A stretch of 64,000 nt of DNA from an uncultured Bacilli bacterium (GCA_934162445.1 CAKPIT010000003.1:124001-188000), one strand, 5' to 3'. Positions 52,571-62,390 are shown, numbered from the stretch's first letter. The notes: generated by a model not told the origin, from the sequence alone. Numbers and translations: made by a program.

Positions 52571-55084
52571 ATGAAAACAATATACGAATATAAAAAAGCA
52601 ATTATGAGCTTTATGGAAGAAAACAAAGCATGTGGCTTTAAAAGTCTACATGATAGTGTTAAAGTTACTAACTACGAAGAACGTGGTAACTTTTTAGAAG
52701 CCCTATCACTTTTAGAAATCGAAGGAAAAATTTATAACCCCAAAAAATCACTTTATAAATTATTTCCCACTGATACCCACAAAATTGATCAAATAATTAA
52801 GACTGATGATGGATATCAATTAAAAAACGCCAAAATCAAAGTTCAAAAAGAAATGAGTAAAGAACAAATCTTAGATAAAGACATTGTTATTATTACTAAA
52901 GATAGTGCTAGTGATAATATTATTATTAAAAAAATCATTAAACGTGATATCACATCTTTTAAAGACTACTTAGTAAAAACTTTAACCAAAAAGAGTTTAA
53001 ACTATAAGCAAATTAAACGTCTTGCCGTTGCTAAAAGTAAAGAAGACATCTTAGAAATTATTAATTTGTTAAAAAGACTTGAAAAAGAAGGAAAAATTTA
53101 TAAAGCTAACAATACTTATCAAAGTTTTCCTAAAAATTTAGTCTTAACTAAAATTGAACTTGATAATAAAGGAAGAGCCTACTACACCGTTGATGGTAGA
53201 ATTATTTATCCAGAAGGTGATGAATTAAAAGGAGCTCTACCTCAAGATATTATTGCTGTTACTAAAAAAGGAAAACATATTGAAAAGATTGTAACAAGAC
53301 AAATGTCTCATTTAGTTCTTGAAGTAGTAGAAGTTGATGGCATTAAACAACTAGAACCCGTTTTATTACCATCTAATGAAAAAATAAAGGTCCGTATCTC
53401 TTCTATTGATATGAAAAAATTAGCTGTTGGTGATAGAATCTTAGCTGATGTTTCCCTTGCTAAAAGCGATGACTATTATGAAGCAGACTTTCTTGATAAA
53501 ATTGGTCGAATTGATGATGCTGATATCGATATCATCTCCATCGCTCTAAAATACGGCTTCAATCTAAAATTTAGTGATGATGCTATCACTGAAGCTGAAA
53601 ACTTAAATCAAGAAGTTTTAGCTGATGAAATGATAAATAGATACGATTTTACCAAAAGATTTTTAACCTTTACAATTGACTGTGATAATACTAAAGATAT
53701 GGATGATGCTGTTAGTATTCTTAAAACTAGTGATAACCACTATATTCTTGGCGTTCATATTGCCGATGTCGCCCATTATGTTAAAAGAGGTAGTAATCTT
53801 GACCTAGAAGCTTATGAGAGAGGTCTATCAGCCTATCCTGCTAACAAAGTTATTCCTATGCTTCCTCATCTTTTATCAAATGGTATCTGTTCTTTAAATC
53901 CCAATACTAAAAGACTTACTAAAAGTATTATTATGGAATTAAATGAAAATGGAGAACTACTAGAATATAAACTAGTTAATTCCGTTATTGAATCAAAAAA
54001 GAAAATGAGTTATAGTGCCGTTAATAAAATATTAGAAACAGGTAATATTGATGAAGATTATCTTCCTTTTTATGACAGTCTAAAATTAATGGATGAACTA
54101 TCAACGAAAATAACTAAAATTAGAGAACAAGAAGGCATGCTTAATTTTAAAGATGATGAGACAAGTGTCATTGAAGATAGTCATGGTAATGTTATTAATC
54201 TAGAAGAAAAAGATAATGGCCTAGCCGGAAAAATTATTGAAAACTTCATGATTATGGCTAATTACTGTGCCGATTTATATTTAAACTTCACCATTGGTTC
54301 CACTATTCATAGAGTTCATCCTTCTCCTGATATTAGAAAACTAAGTGAAGCCGAAGAAAAACTTACTAACTTAGGCTTTGACCTTCCTAAAAAAGAAACC
54401 ATGGATAATGCTACTTATTTACAAGTAATTTTAGATAAATACAAAAATACACCCGCTTATCAAATTGTTTCTGATACACTTCTTCAAGCTTTACCTCGGG
54501 CTAGATACTCTCCATACCCTCTTGGCCACTACGGCTTAGGCTTAAACTACTATTCACATTTTACATCTCCGATTAGAAGATATCCTGATTTAAAAGTTCA
54601 ACAAATAATTGATTCTTACCTTACCAACAACTTAAAAGATATTGAAACTGAAGACCAATTAGAATCCATCTGTGATCACGCCTCATTTAAAGAACGACAA
54701 GCCGACTTATTAGAAAAAGAAGTTTTAAAAGTAAAAATGATGGATTATGTTGATCGTCATAAAGATAAACTATACTATGCTACCGTAACTAACATTGATA
54801 AAAATAGGGCCTACTTAAAAACATTAACTAATATCCCCGGCTATTTTGAATATCAACCTTCCGATGATATTCATTACATTAAATCTCGTAACTACATCAA
54901 AAATAGTGATGATCAAGTTATTTTAAAAGTAGGCGACTTTATCCAAGTTGAAGGAATTGAAGCTAATAGACGTGAACTAAAAGCCCATTTTGCTTTCTTA
55001 AAAAATATCACCTTAGAACAGCAAAATAAAAAAGGCGCCCATCTTTTAAGTGAAAATAATCAAAAGAAATTGACAAAAAAATAA
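52571..55084 (+). CDS. rnr: Ribonuclease R
   Basis: 3'-5' exoribonuclease of the RNB family, 837 residues: winged-helix N-terminus (EYKKAIMSFMEENKACGFKS), two cold-shock domains, RNB catalytic domain with DCDNTKDMDDAVSI near 373, and a C-terminal S1 domain followed by a basic tail (QQNKKGAHLLSENNQKKLTK). It degrades structured RNA and acts in quality control with SmpB/tmRNA. ATG 52571 has GGGAGTG upstream. The usual Bacillus neighbours secG and smpB are absent; glmS follows instead. Confidence 0.95.
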   Translation: MKTIYEYKKAIMSFMEENKACGFKSLHDSVKVTNYEERGNFLEALSLLEIEGKIYNPKKSLYKLFPTDTHKIDQIIKTDDGYQLKNAKIKVQKEMSKEQILDKDIVIITKDSASDNIIIKKIIKRDITSFKDYLVKTLTKKSLNYKQIKRLAVAKSKEDILEIINLLKRLEKEGKIYKANNTYQSFPKNLVLTKIELDNKGRAYYTVDGRIIYPEGDELKGALPQDIIAVTKKGKHIEKIVTRQMSHLVLEVVEVDGIKQLEPVLLPSNEKIKVRISSIDMKKLAVGDRILADVSLAKSDDYYEADFLDKIGRIDDADIDIISIALKYGFNLKFSDDAITEAENLNQEVLADEMINRYDFTKRFLTFTIDCDNTKDMDDAVSILKTSDNHYILGVHIADVAHYVKRGSNLDLEAYERGLSAYPANKVIPMLPHLLSNGICSLNPNTKRLTKSIIMELNENGELLEYKLVNSVIESKKKMSYSAVNKILETGNIDEDYLPFYDSLKLMDELSTKITKIREQEGMLNFKDDETSVIEDSHGNVINLEEKDNGLAGKIIENFMIMANYCADLYLNFTIGSTIHRVHPSPDIRKLSEAEEKLTNLGFDLPKKETMDNATYLQVILDKYKNTPAYQIVSDTLLQALPRARYSPYPLGHYGLGLNYYSHFTSPIRRYPDLKVQQIIDSYLTNNLKDIETEDQLESICDHASFKERQADLLEKEVLKVKMMDYVDRHKDKLYYATVTNIDKNRAYLKTLTNIPGYFEYQPSDDIHYIKSRNYIKNSDDQVILKVGDFIQVEGIEANRRELKAHFAFLKNITLEQQNKKGAHLLSENNQKKLTKK

Positions 55085-55095
55085 GTTAATAATAA

Positions 55096-55110
55096 ACTAT
55101 ACTGTATAGT
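55096..55110. repeat. Perfect inverted repeat upstream of glmS
   Basis: ACTATACTGTATAGT: 7-base arms around a single T, 25 bases before the glmS start. It could be an operator or part of a weak promoter (TATACT core). No ribozyme fits in the gap. Confidence 0.5.
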
Positions 55111-55135
55111 CACATAATAAGGAGGAACAAAATAA

Positions 55136-56944
55136 ATGTGTGGAATAATTGGAATCAATTCTAAAAATAAACATATCTTACCACAAATAATCGAAGGCCT
55201 TAAAGCCTTAGAATATCGCGGTTACGATTCAGCAGGAATTGCCTATTTTAAAAATAAAGAAATCAAAATCATTAAAGAAAAAGGAGCTATTAGTGAACTT
55301 GAAAAGAAAGTAGATATTAACGATGATGCAAGTGTTGCTATTGCCCACACTCGTTGGGCAACTCATGGTATTGCTAGTGCTACTAATGCTCATCCTCATA
55401 AAGTTAATCATACTACTATTGTTCATAACGGTATTATTGAAAACTTTATTAGTCTAAAAGAAATGCTTCTAGCAAAAGGTTATACCTTTAAAACCGAAAC
55501 CGATACCGAAGTAGCTTGTGCCCTACTTGACTTTTATTATCAAGAATATAAAGATATTGATAAAACTATTAAAGAATTCATAAAAAATGTTATAGGTAGT
55601 TATGCCATCTTAATGATGCTTGATAATGATGATAAAACTATCTATGCTATTAAAAAAGATAGTCCCTTAATCATTGGCATTAATAAACAAGAAGAAAGTA
55701 CTTATCTTGCTAGTGATTTAGATGCTATCTTAAAATATACCAAAGACTACTACATCGTTGATGATTTAGAGTACGCTAAAGTTACTAATACTAGTGTTAC
55801 ATTCTACAATCAAAAAGGTAAAATTGAAAAAGAATTAAAAACTTATCAAGGCGATGTTACCACATCATTAAAAGGTAAATATGAACATTTCATGATGATG
55901 GAAATTATGGAACAAAAAACAACCATCTCAAAAACAATTGAACAATACATCAAAAACGGATTAGAATCTCTAAAAACATTACCTGATTTAACTAAATATA
56001 ATGAAATTGCTATTGTTGCTTGTGGTACTGCCTATCATGCTGGTCTTGTTGCTAAATATTTATTTAGAGAATATACAAATACTAAATGTGAAGCTTATCT
56101 TGCTAGTGAATATCGCTATCAAAATAACTTCTTTAGTAAAGATACCTTAACTATTTTTATCTCCCAATCAGGAGAAACTGCTGATACTTTAGCATCTCTT
56201 AAAATGGTTAAAGAACATAATCTTCCAAACTTAAGTATTATCAATGTTAAAGAAAGTTCTATTGCTCGCTATAGTGATATAACCTTATATACAGAAGCCG
56301 GTAAAGAAATAGCCGTTGCATCGACTAAAGCTTACACCGCGCAAGTAGCCCTTTTATCCGTTTTAGCTTTAAGTCATGCTATGCGTAAAAAGACCATGAG
56401 TACTGATGAAATATTACAAATAATTCATGAATATCAAAATATTGATACCTATATTAATCCCATCTTAGAAAATACCAAAAAGTATCAAACTATTGCTAAA
56501 CAAATCTATAAAACAAATGATATTTTCTATATTGGTAGAGGCCTTGACTATGCCCTTAGTATGGAAGGATCCCTAAAACTAAAAGAAATATCATATATTC
56601 ATAGTGAAGCCTATGCTGCTGGAGAATTAAAACATGGAACTATTTCCCTAATTAGTAAAGATACTCCAGTATTCAGTAGTTGTAACGATGATAAATTAAA
56701 CTTAAAAACTATCAGTAACTTAAAAGAAGTAATTGCAAGGGGAGCTAATGTTTATCTAATTACTTCCGATCAAGAATTTAAAGATGATAACTTTAAAACT
56801 ATCATAATTCCTGATACTAGTATCTTTATAAGAGCCATTACTACTATCATTATTTATCAATTTATTGCTTATTATACTGCTTATTATAAAGGAACTAATA
56901 TTGATAAACCTAAAAACTTAGCTAAAAGTGTTACTGTTGAATAA
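55136..56944 (+). CDS. glmS: Glutamine--fructose-6-phosphate aminotransferase
   Basis: Makes glucosamine-6-phosphate, the entry to peptidoglycan precursors. 602 residues: glutaminase with nucleophile Cys after Met1 (MCGIIGI), HTRWATHG and GYDSAG, then two SIS domains (ACGTAYHAG, ISQSGETADTL, ASTKAYTAQ) and the C-terminal KSVTVE. AAGGAGG precedes the ATG. Only 51 bases separate it from rnr, so the metabolite-sensing glmS ribozyme typical of Firmicutes is missing. Confidence 0.97.
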   Translation: MCGIIGINSKNKHILPQIIEGLKALEYRGYDSAGIAYFKNKEIKIIKEKGAISELEKKVDINDDASVAIAHTRWATHGIASATNAHPHKVNHTTIVHNGIIENFISLKEMLLAKGYTFKTETDTEVACALLDFYYQEYKDIDKTIKEFIKNVIGSYAILMMLDNDDKTIYAIKKDSPLIIGINKQEESTYLASDLDAILKYTKDYYIVDDLEYAKVTNTSVTFYNQKGKIEKELKTYQGDVTTSLKGKYEHFMMMEIMEQKTTISKTIEQYIKNGLESLKTLPDLTKYNEIAIVACGTAYHAGLVAKYLFREYTNTKCEAYLASEYRYQNNFFSKDTLTIFISQSGETADTLASLKMVKEHNLPNLSIINVKESSIARYSDITLYTEAGKEIAVASTKAYTAQVALLSVLALSHAMRKKTMSTDEILQIIHEYQNIDTYINPILENTKKYQTIAKQIYKTNDIFYIGRGLDYALSMEGSLKLKEISYIHSEAYAAGELKHGTISLISKDTPVFSSCNDDKLNLKTISNLKEVIARGANVYLITSDQEFKDDNFKTIIIPDTSIFIRAITTIIIYQFIAYYTAYYKGTNIDKPKNLAKSVTVE

Positions 56945-57006
56945 ATTTTAAAAAACTATTGAAATAAGTAAGCAAATATGTTATTATTATATTGCTTACT
57001 TCAAAT

Positions 57007-57083
57007 GGCGAGATAGCTCAGTTGGCTAGAGCGCTCGGTTCATACCCGAAAGGTCGAGGGTTCGAATCCCCCTCTCGCTACCA
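57007..57083 (+). tRNA. tRNA-Met(CAU), elongator
   Basis: Encoded CCA, acceptor GGCGAGA/TCTCGCT (one G-U), loop TTCATAC with anticodon CAT at 57041-57043. The body resembles Bacillus elongator tRNA-Met (GGTTCATACCC), unlike the lysidine-type tRNA-Ile at 849. One C-A mismatch at the bottom of the anticodon stem. The likely substrate of TmcAL (30924-32084). Confidence 0.87.
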
Positions 57084-57092
57084 AATTGCTGA

Positions 57093-57123
57093 AAAACTAC
57101 TTAATTACTAAGTAGTTTTTTGT
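57093..57123. terminator. Bidirectional terminator between tRNA-Met and the GDPD gene
   Basis: AAAACTACTT and AAGTAGTTTT pair over ATTACT-type loop bases, followed by a T run on the plus strand and A run on the other side. Confidence 0.8.
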
Positions 57124-57815
57124 TGCCATGAATAATTTTCACAAATTAAATTAGAACTATCATGTTTATATTTTAAATATTCCTGATAAGTTTTAATTGT
57201 CCAAATAAATAATGGTTTGTTACTTTTCATTTTTGAATAACTAACTAACGACTTAGGAACTGCTAAAAAATTACAATATGAAGTTTTACCAATAATATTA
57301 TAAATATAAAACTTATACCAAAAATCCTTAACTCCTTTATAAGAATTAGTTATTAAAATTGCCCGTTTATATCTTTTTAACGAAGAAAAAGCAATTAATT
57401 TTAATATTAATGGATCAAAAGTTTCAAGTATTACTTCCCCATTATAATCAGTTAAAAGTCTATTCAATTCATGAATTAAATAACGTCTATTTTTTGTTTT
57501 CTTAATTTCAATTAATAATGGTACCTCACCTTTTACAAGTTCTAATACCTCTTTAACAGTAGGTACCATATCATTATCATCATTAAAACTAAAAGTCTTT
57601 AATTCATCATATGTAATATTTTCTATTTTTTTATTAACCTTTAAAAGTCCTTTTAAATTATCATCATGATAAACAACCAACTTCTTATCTTTAGTAAGTC
57701 TAATATCAAATTCTATTCCTATTTTATTATAAATACTAGCCTTAAAAGCTTTAATAGTATTTTCAAAAACTTGAACATTATCAAAAATACCTCGATGACA
57801 AAATATATTTGGCAT
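57108..57815 (-). CDS. Glycerophosphodiester phosphodiesterase
   Basis: 235 residues of the GDPD (UgpQ-like) family, which hydrolyses glycerophosphodiesters to glycerol-3-phosphate and an alcohol. The metal and catalytic motifs are present: CHRGIFDNVQVFENTIKAF near residue 6, IEFDIRLTKDKKLVVYHDDN near 34 and LLIEIKK near 99. No signal peptide, so it is cytosolic. The SDR gene lies 30 bases upstream on the same strand. Confidence 0.9.
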   Translation of the reverse strand: MPNIFCHRGIFDNVQVFENTIKAFKASIYNKIGIEFDIRLTKDKKLVVYHDDNLKGLLKVNKKIENITYDELKTFSFNDDNDMVPTVKEVLELVKGEVPLLIEIKKTKNRRYLIHELNRLLTDYNGEVILETFDPLILKLIAFSSLKRYKRAILITNSYKGVKDFWYKFYIYNIIGKTSYCNFLAVPKSLVSYSKMKSNKPLFIWTIKTYQEYLKYKHDSSNLICENYSWQQKTT

Positions 57816-57845
57816 AATATCACCCCTTCTTTAATATATTATACC

Positions 57846-58622
57846 TTAAAAGTAGAAAAGTGAAAGATAAAGTTTAACAAGTAAATATTGATATATTGGT
57901 CTACTAATAATAAATTTAGAGTGCTTTTTTTCCAATTCCTTTACAACCTCTTTAACAAGAAGATTATAATCTTTACTAGATATTGCCTTAAACCCTATTT
58001 TTTGCCACTTATCCATTGTCTTTGCCTTATCATCAAACAAATACTTATCCTTAGCCTTATTATCAATCATAACCTCATTAAAACCAGTATAATAAGCTCC
58101 CGGCATAATAAGAGAAATAGTAACATCAAGATGTTGATACCAAACCTCTAATCTTAATGTCTTTGCTAACTGATATAAATAAACCTTACTACAAGTATAA
58201 CTACCAAGATAAGGGAGTGGTAAAAAAGAAGCTAATGACGAAGTTAAAAAAATCTTTCCCCGCTTCTTACTCTTATAAAGATACCTTAAATAATCCTGTA
58301 ATAACTTAAAATTACCCAAAACATTAACATCAATATTCTTTTTAACTCGCAATTTATCAATTTCTAAAATACTTCCTCCCTCACCACATGAAGCCTGTAA
58401 AACAAGAATATCCAAATCAAAATCAGAAATATCTTTAGTATTATTTTCCAAATCAAGAACCAAAGGAAACATAATTAATTTCTCTTCTTTAAGTTTAATA
58501 TTTAAAGTCTCTAATTCCTTTTTAGTTCTAACAGCCGGATACACAATATGTCCCCTTTTAGCTAATAGCCTGCAAATACTATACCCAATATTACTCCTTG
58601 CCCCTGTTACTAATACTTTCAT
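57846..58622 (-). CDS. Short-chain dehydrogenase/reductase
   Basis: 258 residues, Rossmann fold: VTGARSNIGYSICRLLAKRG near residue 4 (classic TG-x-x-x-G-x-G slightly altered), NVLGNFKLLQDYL, the catalytic serine in TSSLASFLPLP and the Y-x-x-x-K in YTCSK. The substrate is unknown. ATG 58622 follows GGGGTGA; the longer frame has no ribosome site. The hydrophobic C-terminus (IYQYLLVKLYLSLFYF) could touch the membrane. It sits between the sensor kinase and the GDPD gene. Confidence 0.85.
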   Translation of the reverse strand: MKVLVTGARSNIGYSICRLLAKRGHIVYPAVRTKKELETLNIKLKEEKLIMFPLVLDLENNTKDISDFDLDILVLQASCGEGGSILEIDKLRVKKNIDVNVLGNFKLLQDYLRYLYKSKKRGKIFLTSSLASFLPLPYLGSYTCSKVYLYQLAKTLRLEVWYQHLDVTISLIMPGAYYTGFNEVMIDNKAKDKYLFDDKAKTMDKWQKIGFKAISSKDYNLLVKEVVKELEKKHSKFIISRPIYQYLLVKLYLSLFYF

Positions 58623-58676
58623 ATAATCACCCCTATTAGTATGAAACAAAACAAAATAAATATAATAAAAAGGCCT

Positions 58677-59951
58677 CTATTTAGAAGCCTTTTTACTTAT
58701 AATGAAGGACACGCCCTTCTTCTCGTTTTTAACTTTAATATCATAGTTCATTAATAATAACGTTTTTTTGACTATTGAAAGTCCTAATCCAAATTCACCC
58801 TTAATACCCTTCCGGAACGGAGTAAAGATTCCATCAAGTAAAGTAGCTTCAATATTAGGACCATCGTTATATAAAATTAATTTATTATTTTTAGCAGTAA
58901 CTTTAATCGTTGAATCCGCATAGCGCATAAAATTAGTAAGCAAATTATCAATAACCGTTTCAAAGTAATCATAAGCTCCATAAAACTTACTAGTCTTATC
59001 AAAACTTACAATAAATTTAACATCTTTTCGTCTAAACTTAAATTCTTTAATAGCCGTATCAACAATTTTCTCAATATCCACTAAACTATATTCAACATTT
59101 TTATTTTCTTTTAAATAATCTAATTTATTTAGATAAAGAAGCGAATGAACTTTTAATTCTAATTTATCAGTCTGCTCACTAATGACATCAATAACCGTAT
59201 TAGCATCTTCTATTTTGTCATTATAAGCTTCAATATATGATTTTATGACGGTAAGAGGTGTTTTAAAATCATGTGAAATATTTTGATACATCTGATTGCG
59301 ATATTCTTCTTGATCCTTCAAAGAAATGCGCATATCTTCAATAGCCATCTCAAGAGATCTCATCTCATCATCAAGTTGAAACGTCAAACTATGATTATAT
59401 TCTAAATTATCTATATTATCAATCTTATCTTTAAGCTTTTCAATCTTTCTAACAATAATACTACAGAAGAAAATCAAAATGAAAGCAATAATAAGAAAGG
59501 CCATTATAACAACCGGTAGGACTGCATTTAAAATATCACGTTTAGTCTTTTCAATATAGGTATCATTGGTAAGAGCAATTTTTGTAACATTATCATTATG
59601 GAGTGTGTAATAATAATATATTTTATTTTTATAAGTAAATTTACCATAATTATTAGTAAAATACTTTCTAATATCATTAACATTTTTAAATTTAACAATA
59701 TCATGAATATTATTGGAGTAAGCAACTGTATTACCTATTTCATATAAATAAGCAATTTCCGTTGTAACTAAGTTTTTATCAATATCAGAACCAACAAATT
59801 CTAGGGGTTCCCGTAAATAATTATAAATATTTTGTTCTGCTGAAGGAACAATTACCTGTGGAAGGACAAGATCAAGAAATAATACAAAGACTATAAATAC
59901 CCCGACGATTAAAATTAATAGTTGATGGGATAGTTTATTGAAAAAATTCAT
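58677..59951 (-). CDS. Sensor histidine kinase
   Basis: About 424 residues: membrane helix 1 (about 9-33), an extracytoplasmic sensor of about 110 residues, helix 2 (about 143-168), linker, the phosphoacceptor H-box NISHDFKTPLTVIKSYIEAY near 225, N-box NLLTNFMRYADS, and the ATP lid GPNI/GEFGLGLSIVKKTLL. It begins with ATG overlapping the TGA of the response regulator by one base, so the two are translationally coupled. Stimulus unknown. Confidence 0.92.
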   Translation of the reverse strand: MNFFNKLSHQLLILIVGVFIVFVLFLDLVLPQVIVPSAEQNIYNYLREPLEFVGSDIDKNLVTTEIAYLYEIGNTVAYSNNIHDIVKFKNVNDIRKYFTNNYGKFTYKNKIYYYYTLHNDNVTKIALTNDTYIEKTKRDILNAVLPVVIMAFLIIAFILIFFCSIIVRKIEKLKDKIDNIDNLEYNHSLTFQLDDEMRSLEMAIEDMRISLKDQEEYRNQMYQNISHDFKTPLTVIKSYIEAYNDKIEDANTVIDVISEQTDKLELKVHSLLYLNKLDYLKENKNVEYSLVDIEKIVDTAIKEFKFRRKDVKFIVSFDKTSKFYGAYDYFETVIDNLLTNFMRYADSTIKVTAKNNKLILYNDGPNIEATLLDGIFTPFRKGIKGEFGLGLSIVKKTLLLMNYDIKVKNEKKGVSFIISKKASK

Positions 59952-60616
59952 CACGATAATCTATAGCCATACCCATATATAGAATTAACATTCAATAAAG
60001 GCATCTTCTTTCTTAAACGTCTTACTAAATCATCAACAGCCCTATCACTTCCAAAATAATCAATTCCCCATATTTTAGATAGTATCTCATCCCTAGAAAA
60101 ACTCTTATTAAGATTTTTAACAAAAAGAACTAACAAATCAAACTCTAAGGTCGTAAGTTTAATATCTTTATCTTTAGTCTTATCTTTAACACTACGCTTA
60201 TCAAGATTAATAACATAATCAAGGTACTCTAAACTATTATCTTCACTAACCTGATATACCCTTTTAATAATATTATTAACCCTCAAGACAAGCTCTTTAC
60301 TAGAATAAGGCTTCGTAATATAATCATCACTTCCCAGTTCAAGCCCTAATATTCTATCTAAGTCCTGATCACGTGCAGATGTAAATAAAACCGGAACCAG
60401 AGGATATTTTTCCCTAATTGCTTTAATTACATCATAACCAGATATTTCATCTCCAAGCATAATATCCAAAATCCAGACATCAACTTTATTACCAATATAA
60501 TTAATAGCATCATTTCCTTTTGTAAAAGTAATAACATCATATCCCGCTTTTTCTAAATACATCTTAACAACTGAAGCTAAATCAGTTTCATCTTCGACTA
60601 AACATATTTTATACAT
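59951..60616 (-). CDS. OmpR/PhoB-family response regulator
   Basis: 221 residues. Receiver domain with acidic pocket (VEDETD), phosphorylation Asp in WILDIMLGDE near residue 51, Thr/Ser in LFTSARD and Lys in YITKPYS; then a winged-helix DNA-binding domain (IKLTTLEFDLLVLFVKNLNK and RAVDDLVRRLRKKM, GYGYRL). Pairs with the kinase directly downstream. Start 60616 follows AAAGGTGGG; an extended -10 (TGT-TATACT on the minus strand) is about 20 bases further upstream. Confidence 0.93.
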   Translation of the reverse strand: MYKICLVEDETDLASVVKMYLEKAGYDVITFTKGNDAINYIGNKVDVWILDIMLGDEISGYDVIKAIREKYPLVPVLFTSARDQDLDRILGLELGSDDYITKPYSSKELVLRVNNIIKRVYQVSEDNSLEYLDYVINLDKRSVKDKTKDKDIKLTTLEFDLLVLFVKNLNKSFSRDEILSKIWGIDYFGSDRAVDDLVRRLRKKMPLLNVNSIYGYGYRLS

Positions 60617-60836
60617 ACAAAACACCCACCTTTAGTATAACATTATTTTTAATATTACACTATACTTTCTTAAACTATCACGCTCCCTTCTTGAATATTT
60701 ATAAGAACCTTAGTTGTTAACTATATCTTACAACTTTCACCTTATAACACATCACTTCCTTTCATTTACAAAATAATCATACCAACAAAAAGTGGTAAAA
60801 AAACTTAATAATTATGGGAAATTATGGGAATAAAAA

Positions 60837-60862
60837 AGATACATATCTTTCAATATGTATCT
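60837..60862 (-). terminator. Terminator after the DUF285 gene
   Basis: AGATACATAT and ATATGTATCT form a 10-bp stem; on the minus strand a T run follows. The adjacent 60811-60830 is a tandem duplication of ATTATGGGAA. Confidence 0.75.
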
Positions 60863-60866
60863 AAAA

Positions 60867-62390
60867 CTAAACATAAGTAACTGCTGAAACACCACATCTT
60901 GTAAACATATCAGTAGTAGTACAACCAGAACCAATTACCCACTTACTACCAACTTTAATACTTTGTATTTTTGAACAGCCACAAAACATCCAACTCATAT
61001 CAGTTACATTTGATGTATCAAAATTACTCAAGTTTAAGTTTGTTAAACTACTACAACCATTAAACATGGAATCCATATCTGTTACTTTTGATGTATTAAA
61101 ATTACTCAAATCTAAACTCGTTAAACTACTACAACCATTAAACATCCAACGCATAGTAGTTACCTTTGATGTATTAAAACTTGTTAAATTCAAAGTTGTT
61201 AAATTAGTACAGTGATAAAACAAGGAATCCATATCTGTTACTTTTGATGTATCAAAATTGCTTAAATCTAAACTTGTCAAACTACTACAGTACATAAACA
61301 TATTACCCATATCTGTAACCTTAGAAGTATTAAAATTACTTACGTCAATACTAGTTAAACTACTACAACTACCAAACATATTACCCATATCTGTAACCTT
61401 AGAAGTATTAAAATTACTTACGTCAATACTAGTTAAACTACTACAATCTGCAAACATAGCCCCCATATCTGTTACTCTTGACGTATTAAAACTACTTATA
61501 TTTAAACTTGTTAACTTTCGACATAGATAGAACATCTCAAGCATATCCGTTACATACGATGTATCTAAATATGTTAAATCAATACTTGTAACATTAACTA
61601 AATAACCAAATTTTATATAATCACCAGCCACAATATTACCATTTGCAGCAAGGGTCAGAGTATTAGAACTATCAACATAAGCCATAATACTTCCATCGCC
61701 TGCTTCTGATAAATCCTCACTATATGTTGCATTACTAGGAGCTGCCAATGTATTTTGTGTTACAACCTTAACAACATTTTTATAATTAGTATTTTCTCCA
61801 AAATGATAGGCTTTCATTCTACTAGGATTTTGTGAAGGAGAAGCTACAACTCTAATTTTTCCTTTGAATGTTTTTCCTGATGCTTGTTCTCTTGTTGTAT
61901 TATACTCTATCCAAAGTCTTAAAACATAATTCTTTTTTCCATTTTTACTTAAAGTCCCGGTAGTTACAACCCGTTCAGGATTACTGCCCATACTTTGTAA
62001 ATCTTTTGGACTTCCTTTAACACCATCAACATCTAAACTATATCGAATATAAGCATCAGGCATTCTTGTCTCACCATTTGATAGTTCGACATCATCAAGA
62101 TAAACCGTATAATCAGTAACAGCTGATCCTTTATTTTCTACGCTAAACTCAAATCCATCTAAAGCAAGTCCTTCTTCATCTTCTATTGGAATAATTTTTT
62201 CAAATGTCAAATCATTAGGTTCCGTTAACACAAGATTTAAACTTCCTGCTCTTACAATGTATTCCTTATTACCATTTAAAGTCTTAGTTAAATATGCAAA
62301 AGTAGTACCAAGTAAAACTAATAATAAAACTAAAGTGCCAATAAGAATTACTTTTTTATTATTTCTAATAGCTTCTTTTATCTCTTTCAT
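60867..62390 (-). CDS. DUF285/BspA-like repeat surface protein with TasA-like N-terminal domain
   Basis: 507 residues. An N-terminal membrane/signal helix (about 16-34) is followed by a beta domain (about 40-190: LVLTEPNDLTFEKIIPIEDE, KNYVLRLWIEYN) like the TasA/camelysin proteins processed by SipW-type signal peptidases. Then come about nine leucine-rich repeats of about 23-26 residues with the core LTSLDLSNFNTSKVTDM..MF..CSS, the mycoplasma DUF285/BspA type. Probably exported and host- or matrix-facing. GAGGAG precedes the ATG. It ends soon after the last repeat with no sorting motif visible. Confidence 0.88.
   Translation of the reverse strand: MKEIKEAIRNNKKVILIGTLVLLLVLLGTTFAYLTKTLNGNKEYIVRAGSLNLVLTEPNDLTFEKIIPIEDEEGLALDGFEFSVENKGSAVTDYTVYLDDVELSNGETRMPDAYIRYSLDVDGVKGSPKDLQSMGSNPERVVTTGTLSKNGKKNYVLRLWIEYNTTREQASGKTFKGKIRVVASPSQNPSRMKAYHFGENTNYKNVVKVVTQNTLAAPSNATYSEDLSEAGDGSIMAYVDSSNTLTLAANGNIVAGDYIKFGYLVNVTSIDLTYLDTSYVTDMLEMFYLCRKLTSLNISSFNTSRVTDMGAMFADCSSLTSIDVSNFNTSKVTDMGNMFGSCSSLTSIDVSNFNTSKVTDMGNMFMYCSSLTSLDLSNFDTSKVTDMDSLFYHCTNLTTLNLTSFNTSKVTTMRWMFNGCSSLTSLDLSNFNTSKVTDMDSMFNGCSSLTNLNLSNFDTSNVTDMSWMFCGCSKIQSIKVGSKWVIGSGCTTTDMFTRCGVSAVTYV
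61301..61456 (-). repeat. Two tandem 78-bp units inside the DUF285 gene
   Basis: 61301-61378 and 61379-61456 are identical over about the first 68 bases (26 residues per unit, SIDVSNFNTSKVTDMGNMF). The near-identity at third codon positions indicates a recent duplication. Confidence 0.8.

Noticed and set aside
55229..55426. Minus-strand frame inside glmS, and similar frames inside xseA, pyk, gltX and the ZIP gene
   Set aside because: Shadows of strongly supported genes; no ribosome sites or protein families.
61019..61600. Regularly spaced similar sequences suggesting a CRISPR array
   Set aside because: They are in frame and encode the DUF285 leucine-rich repeats of the gene at 60867-62390.
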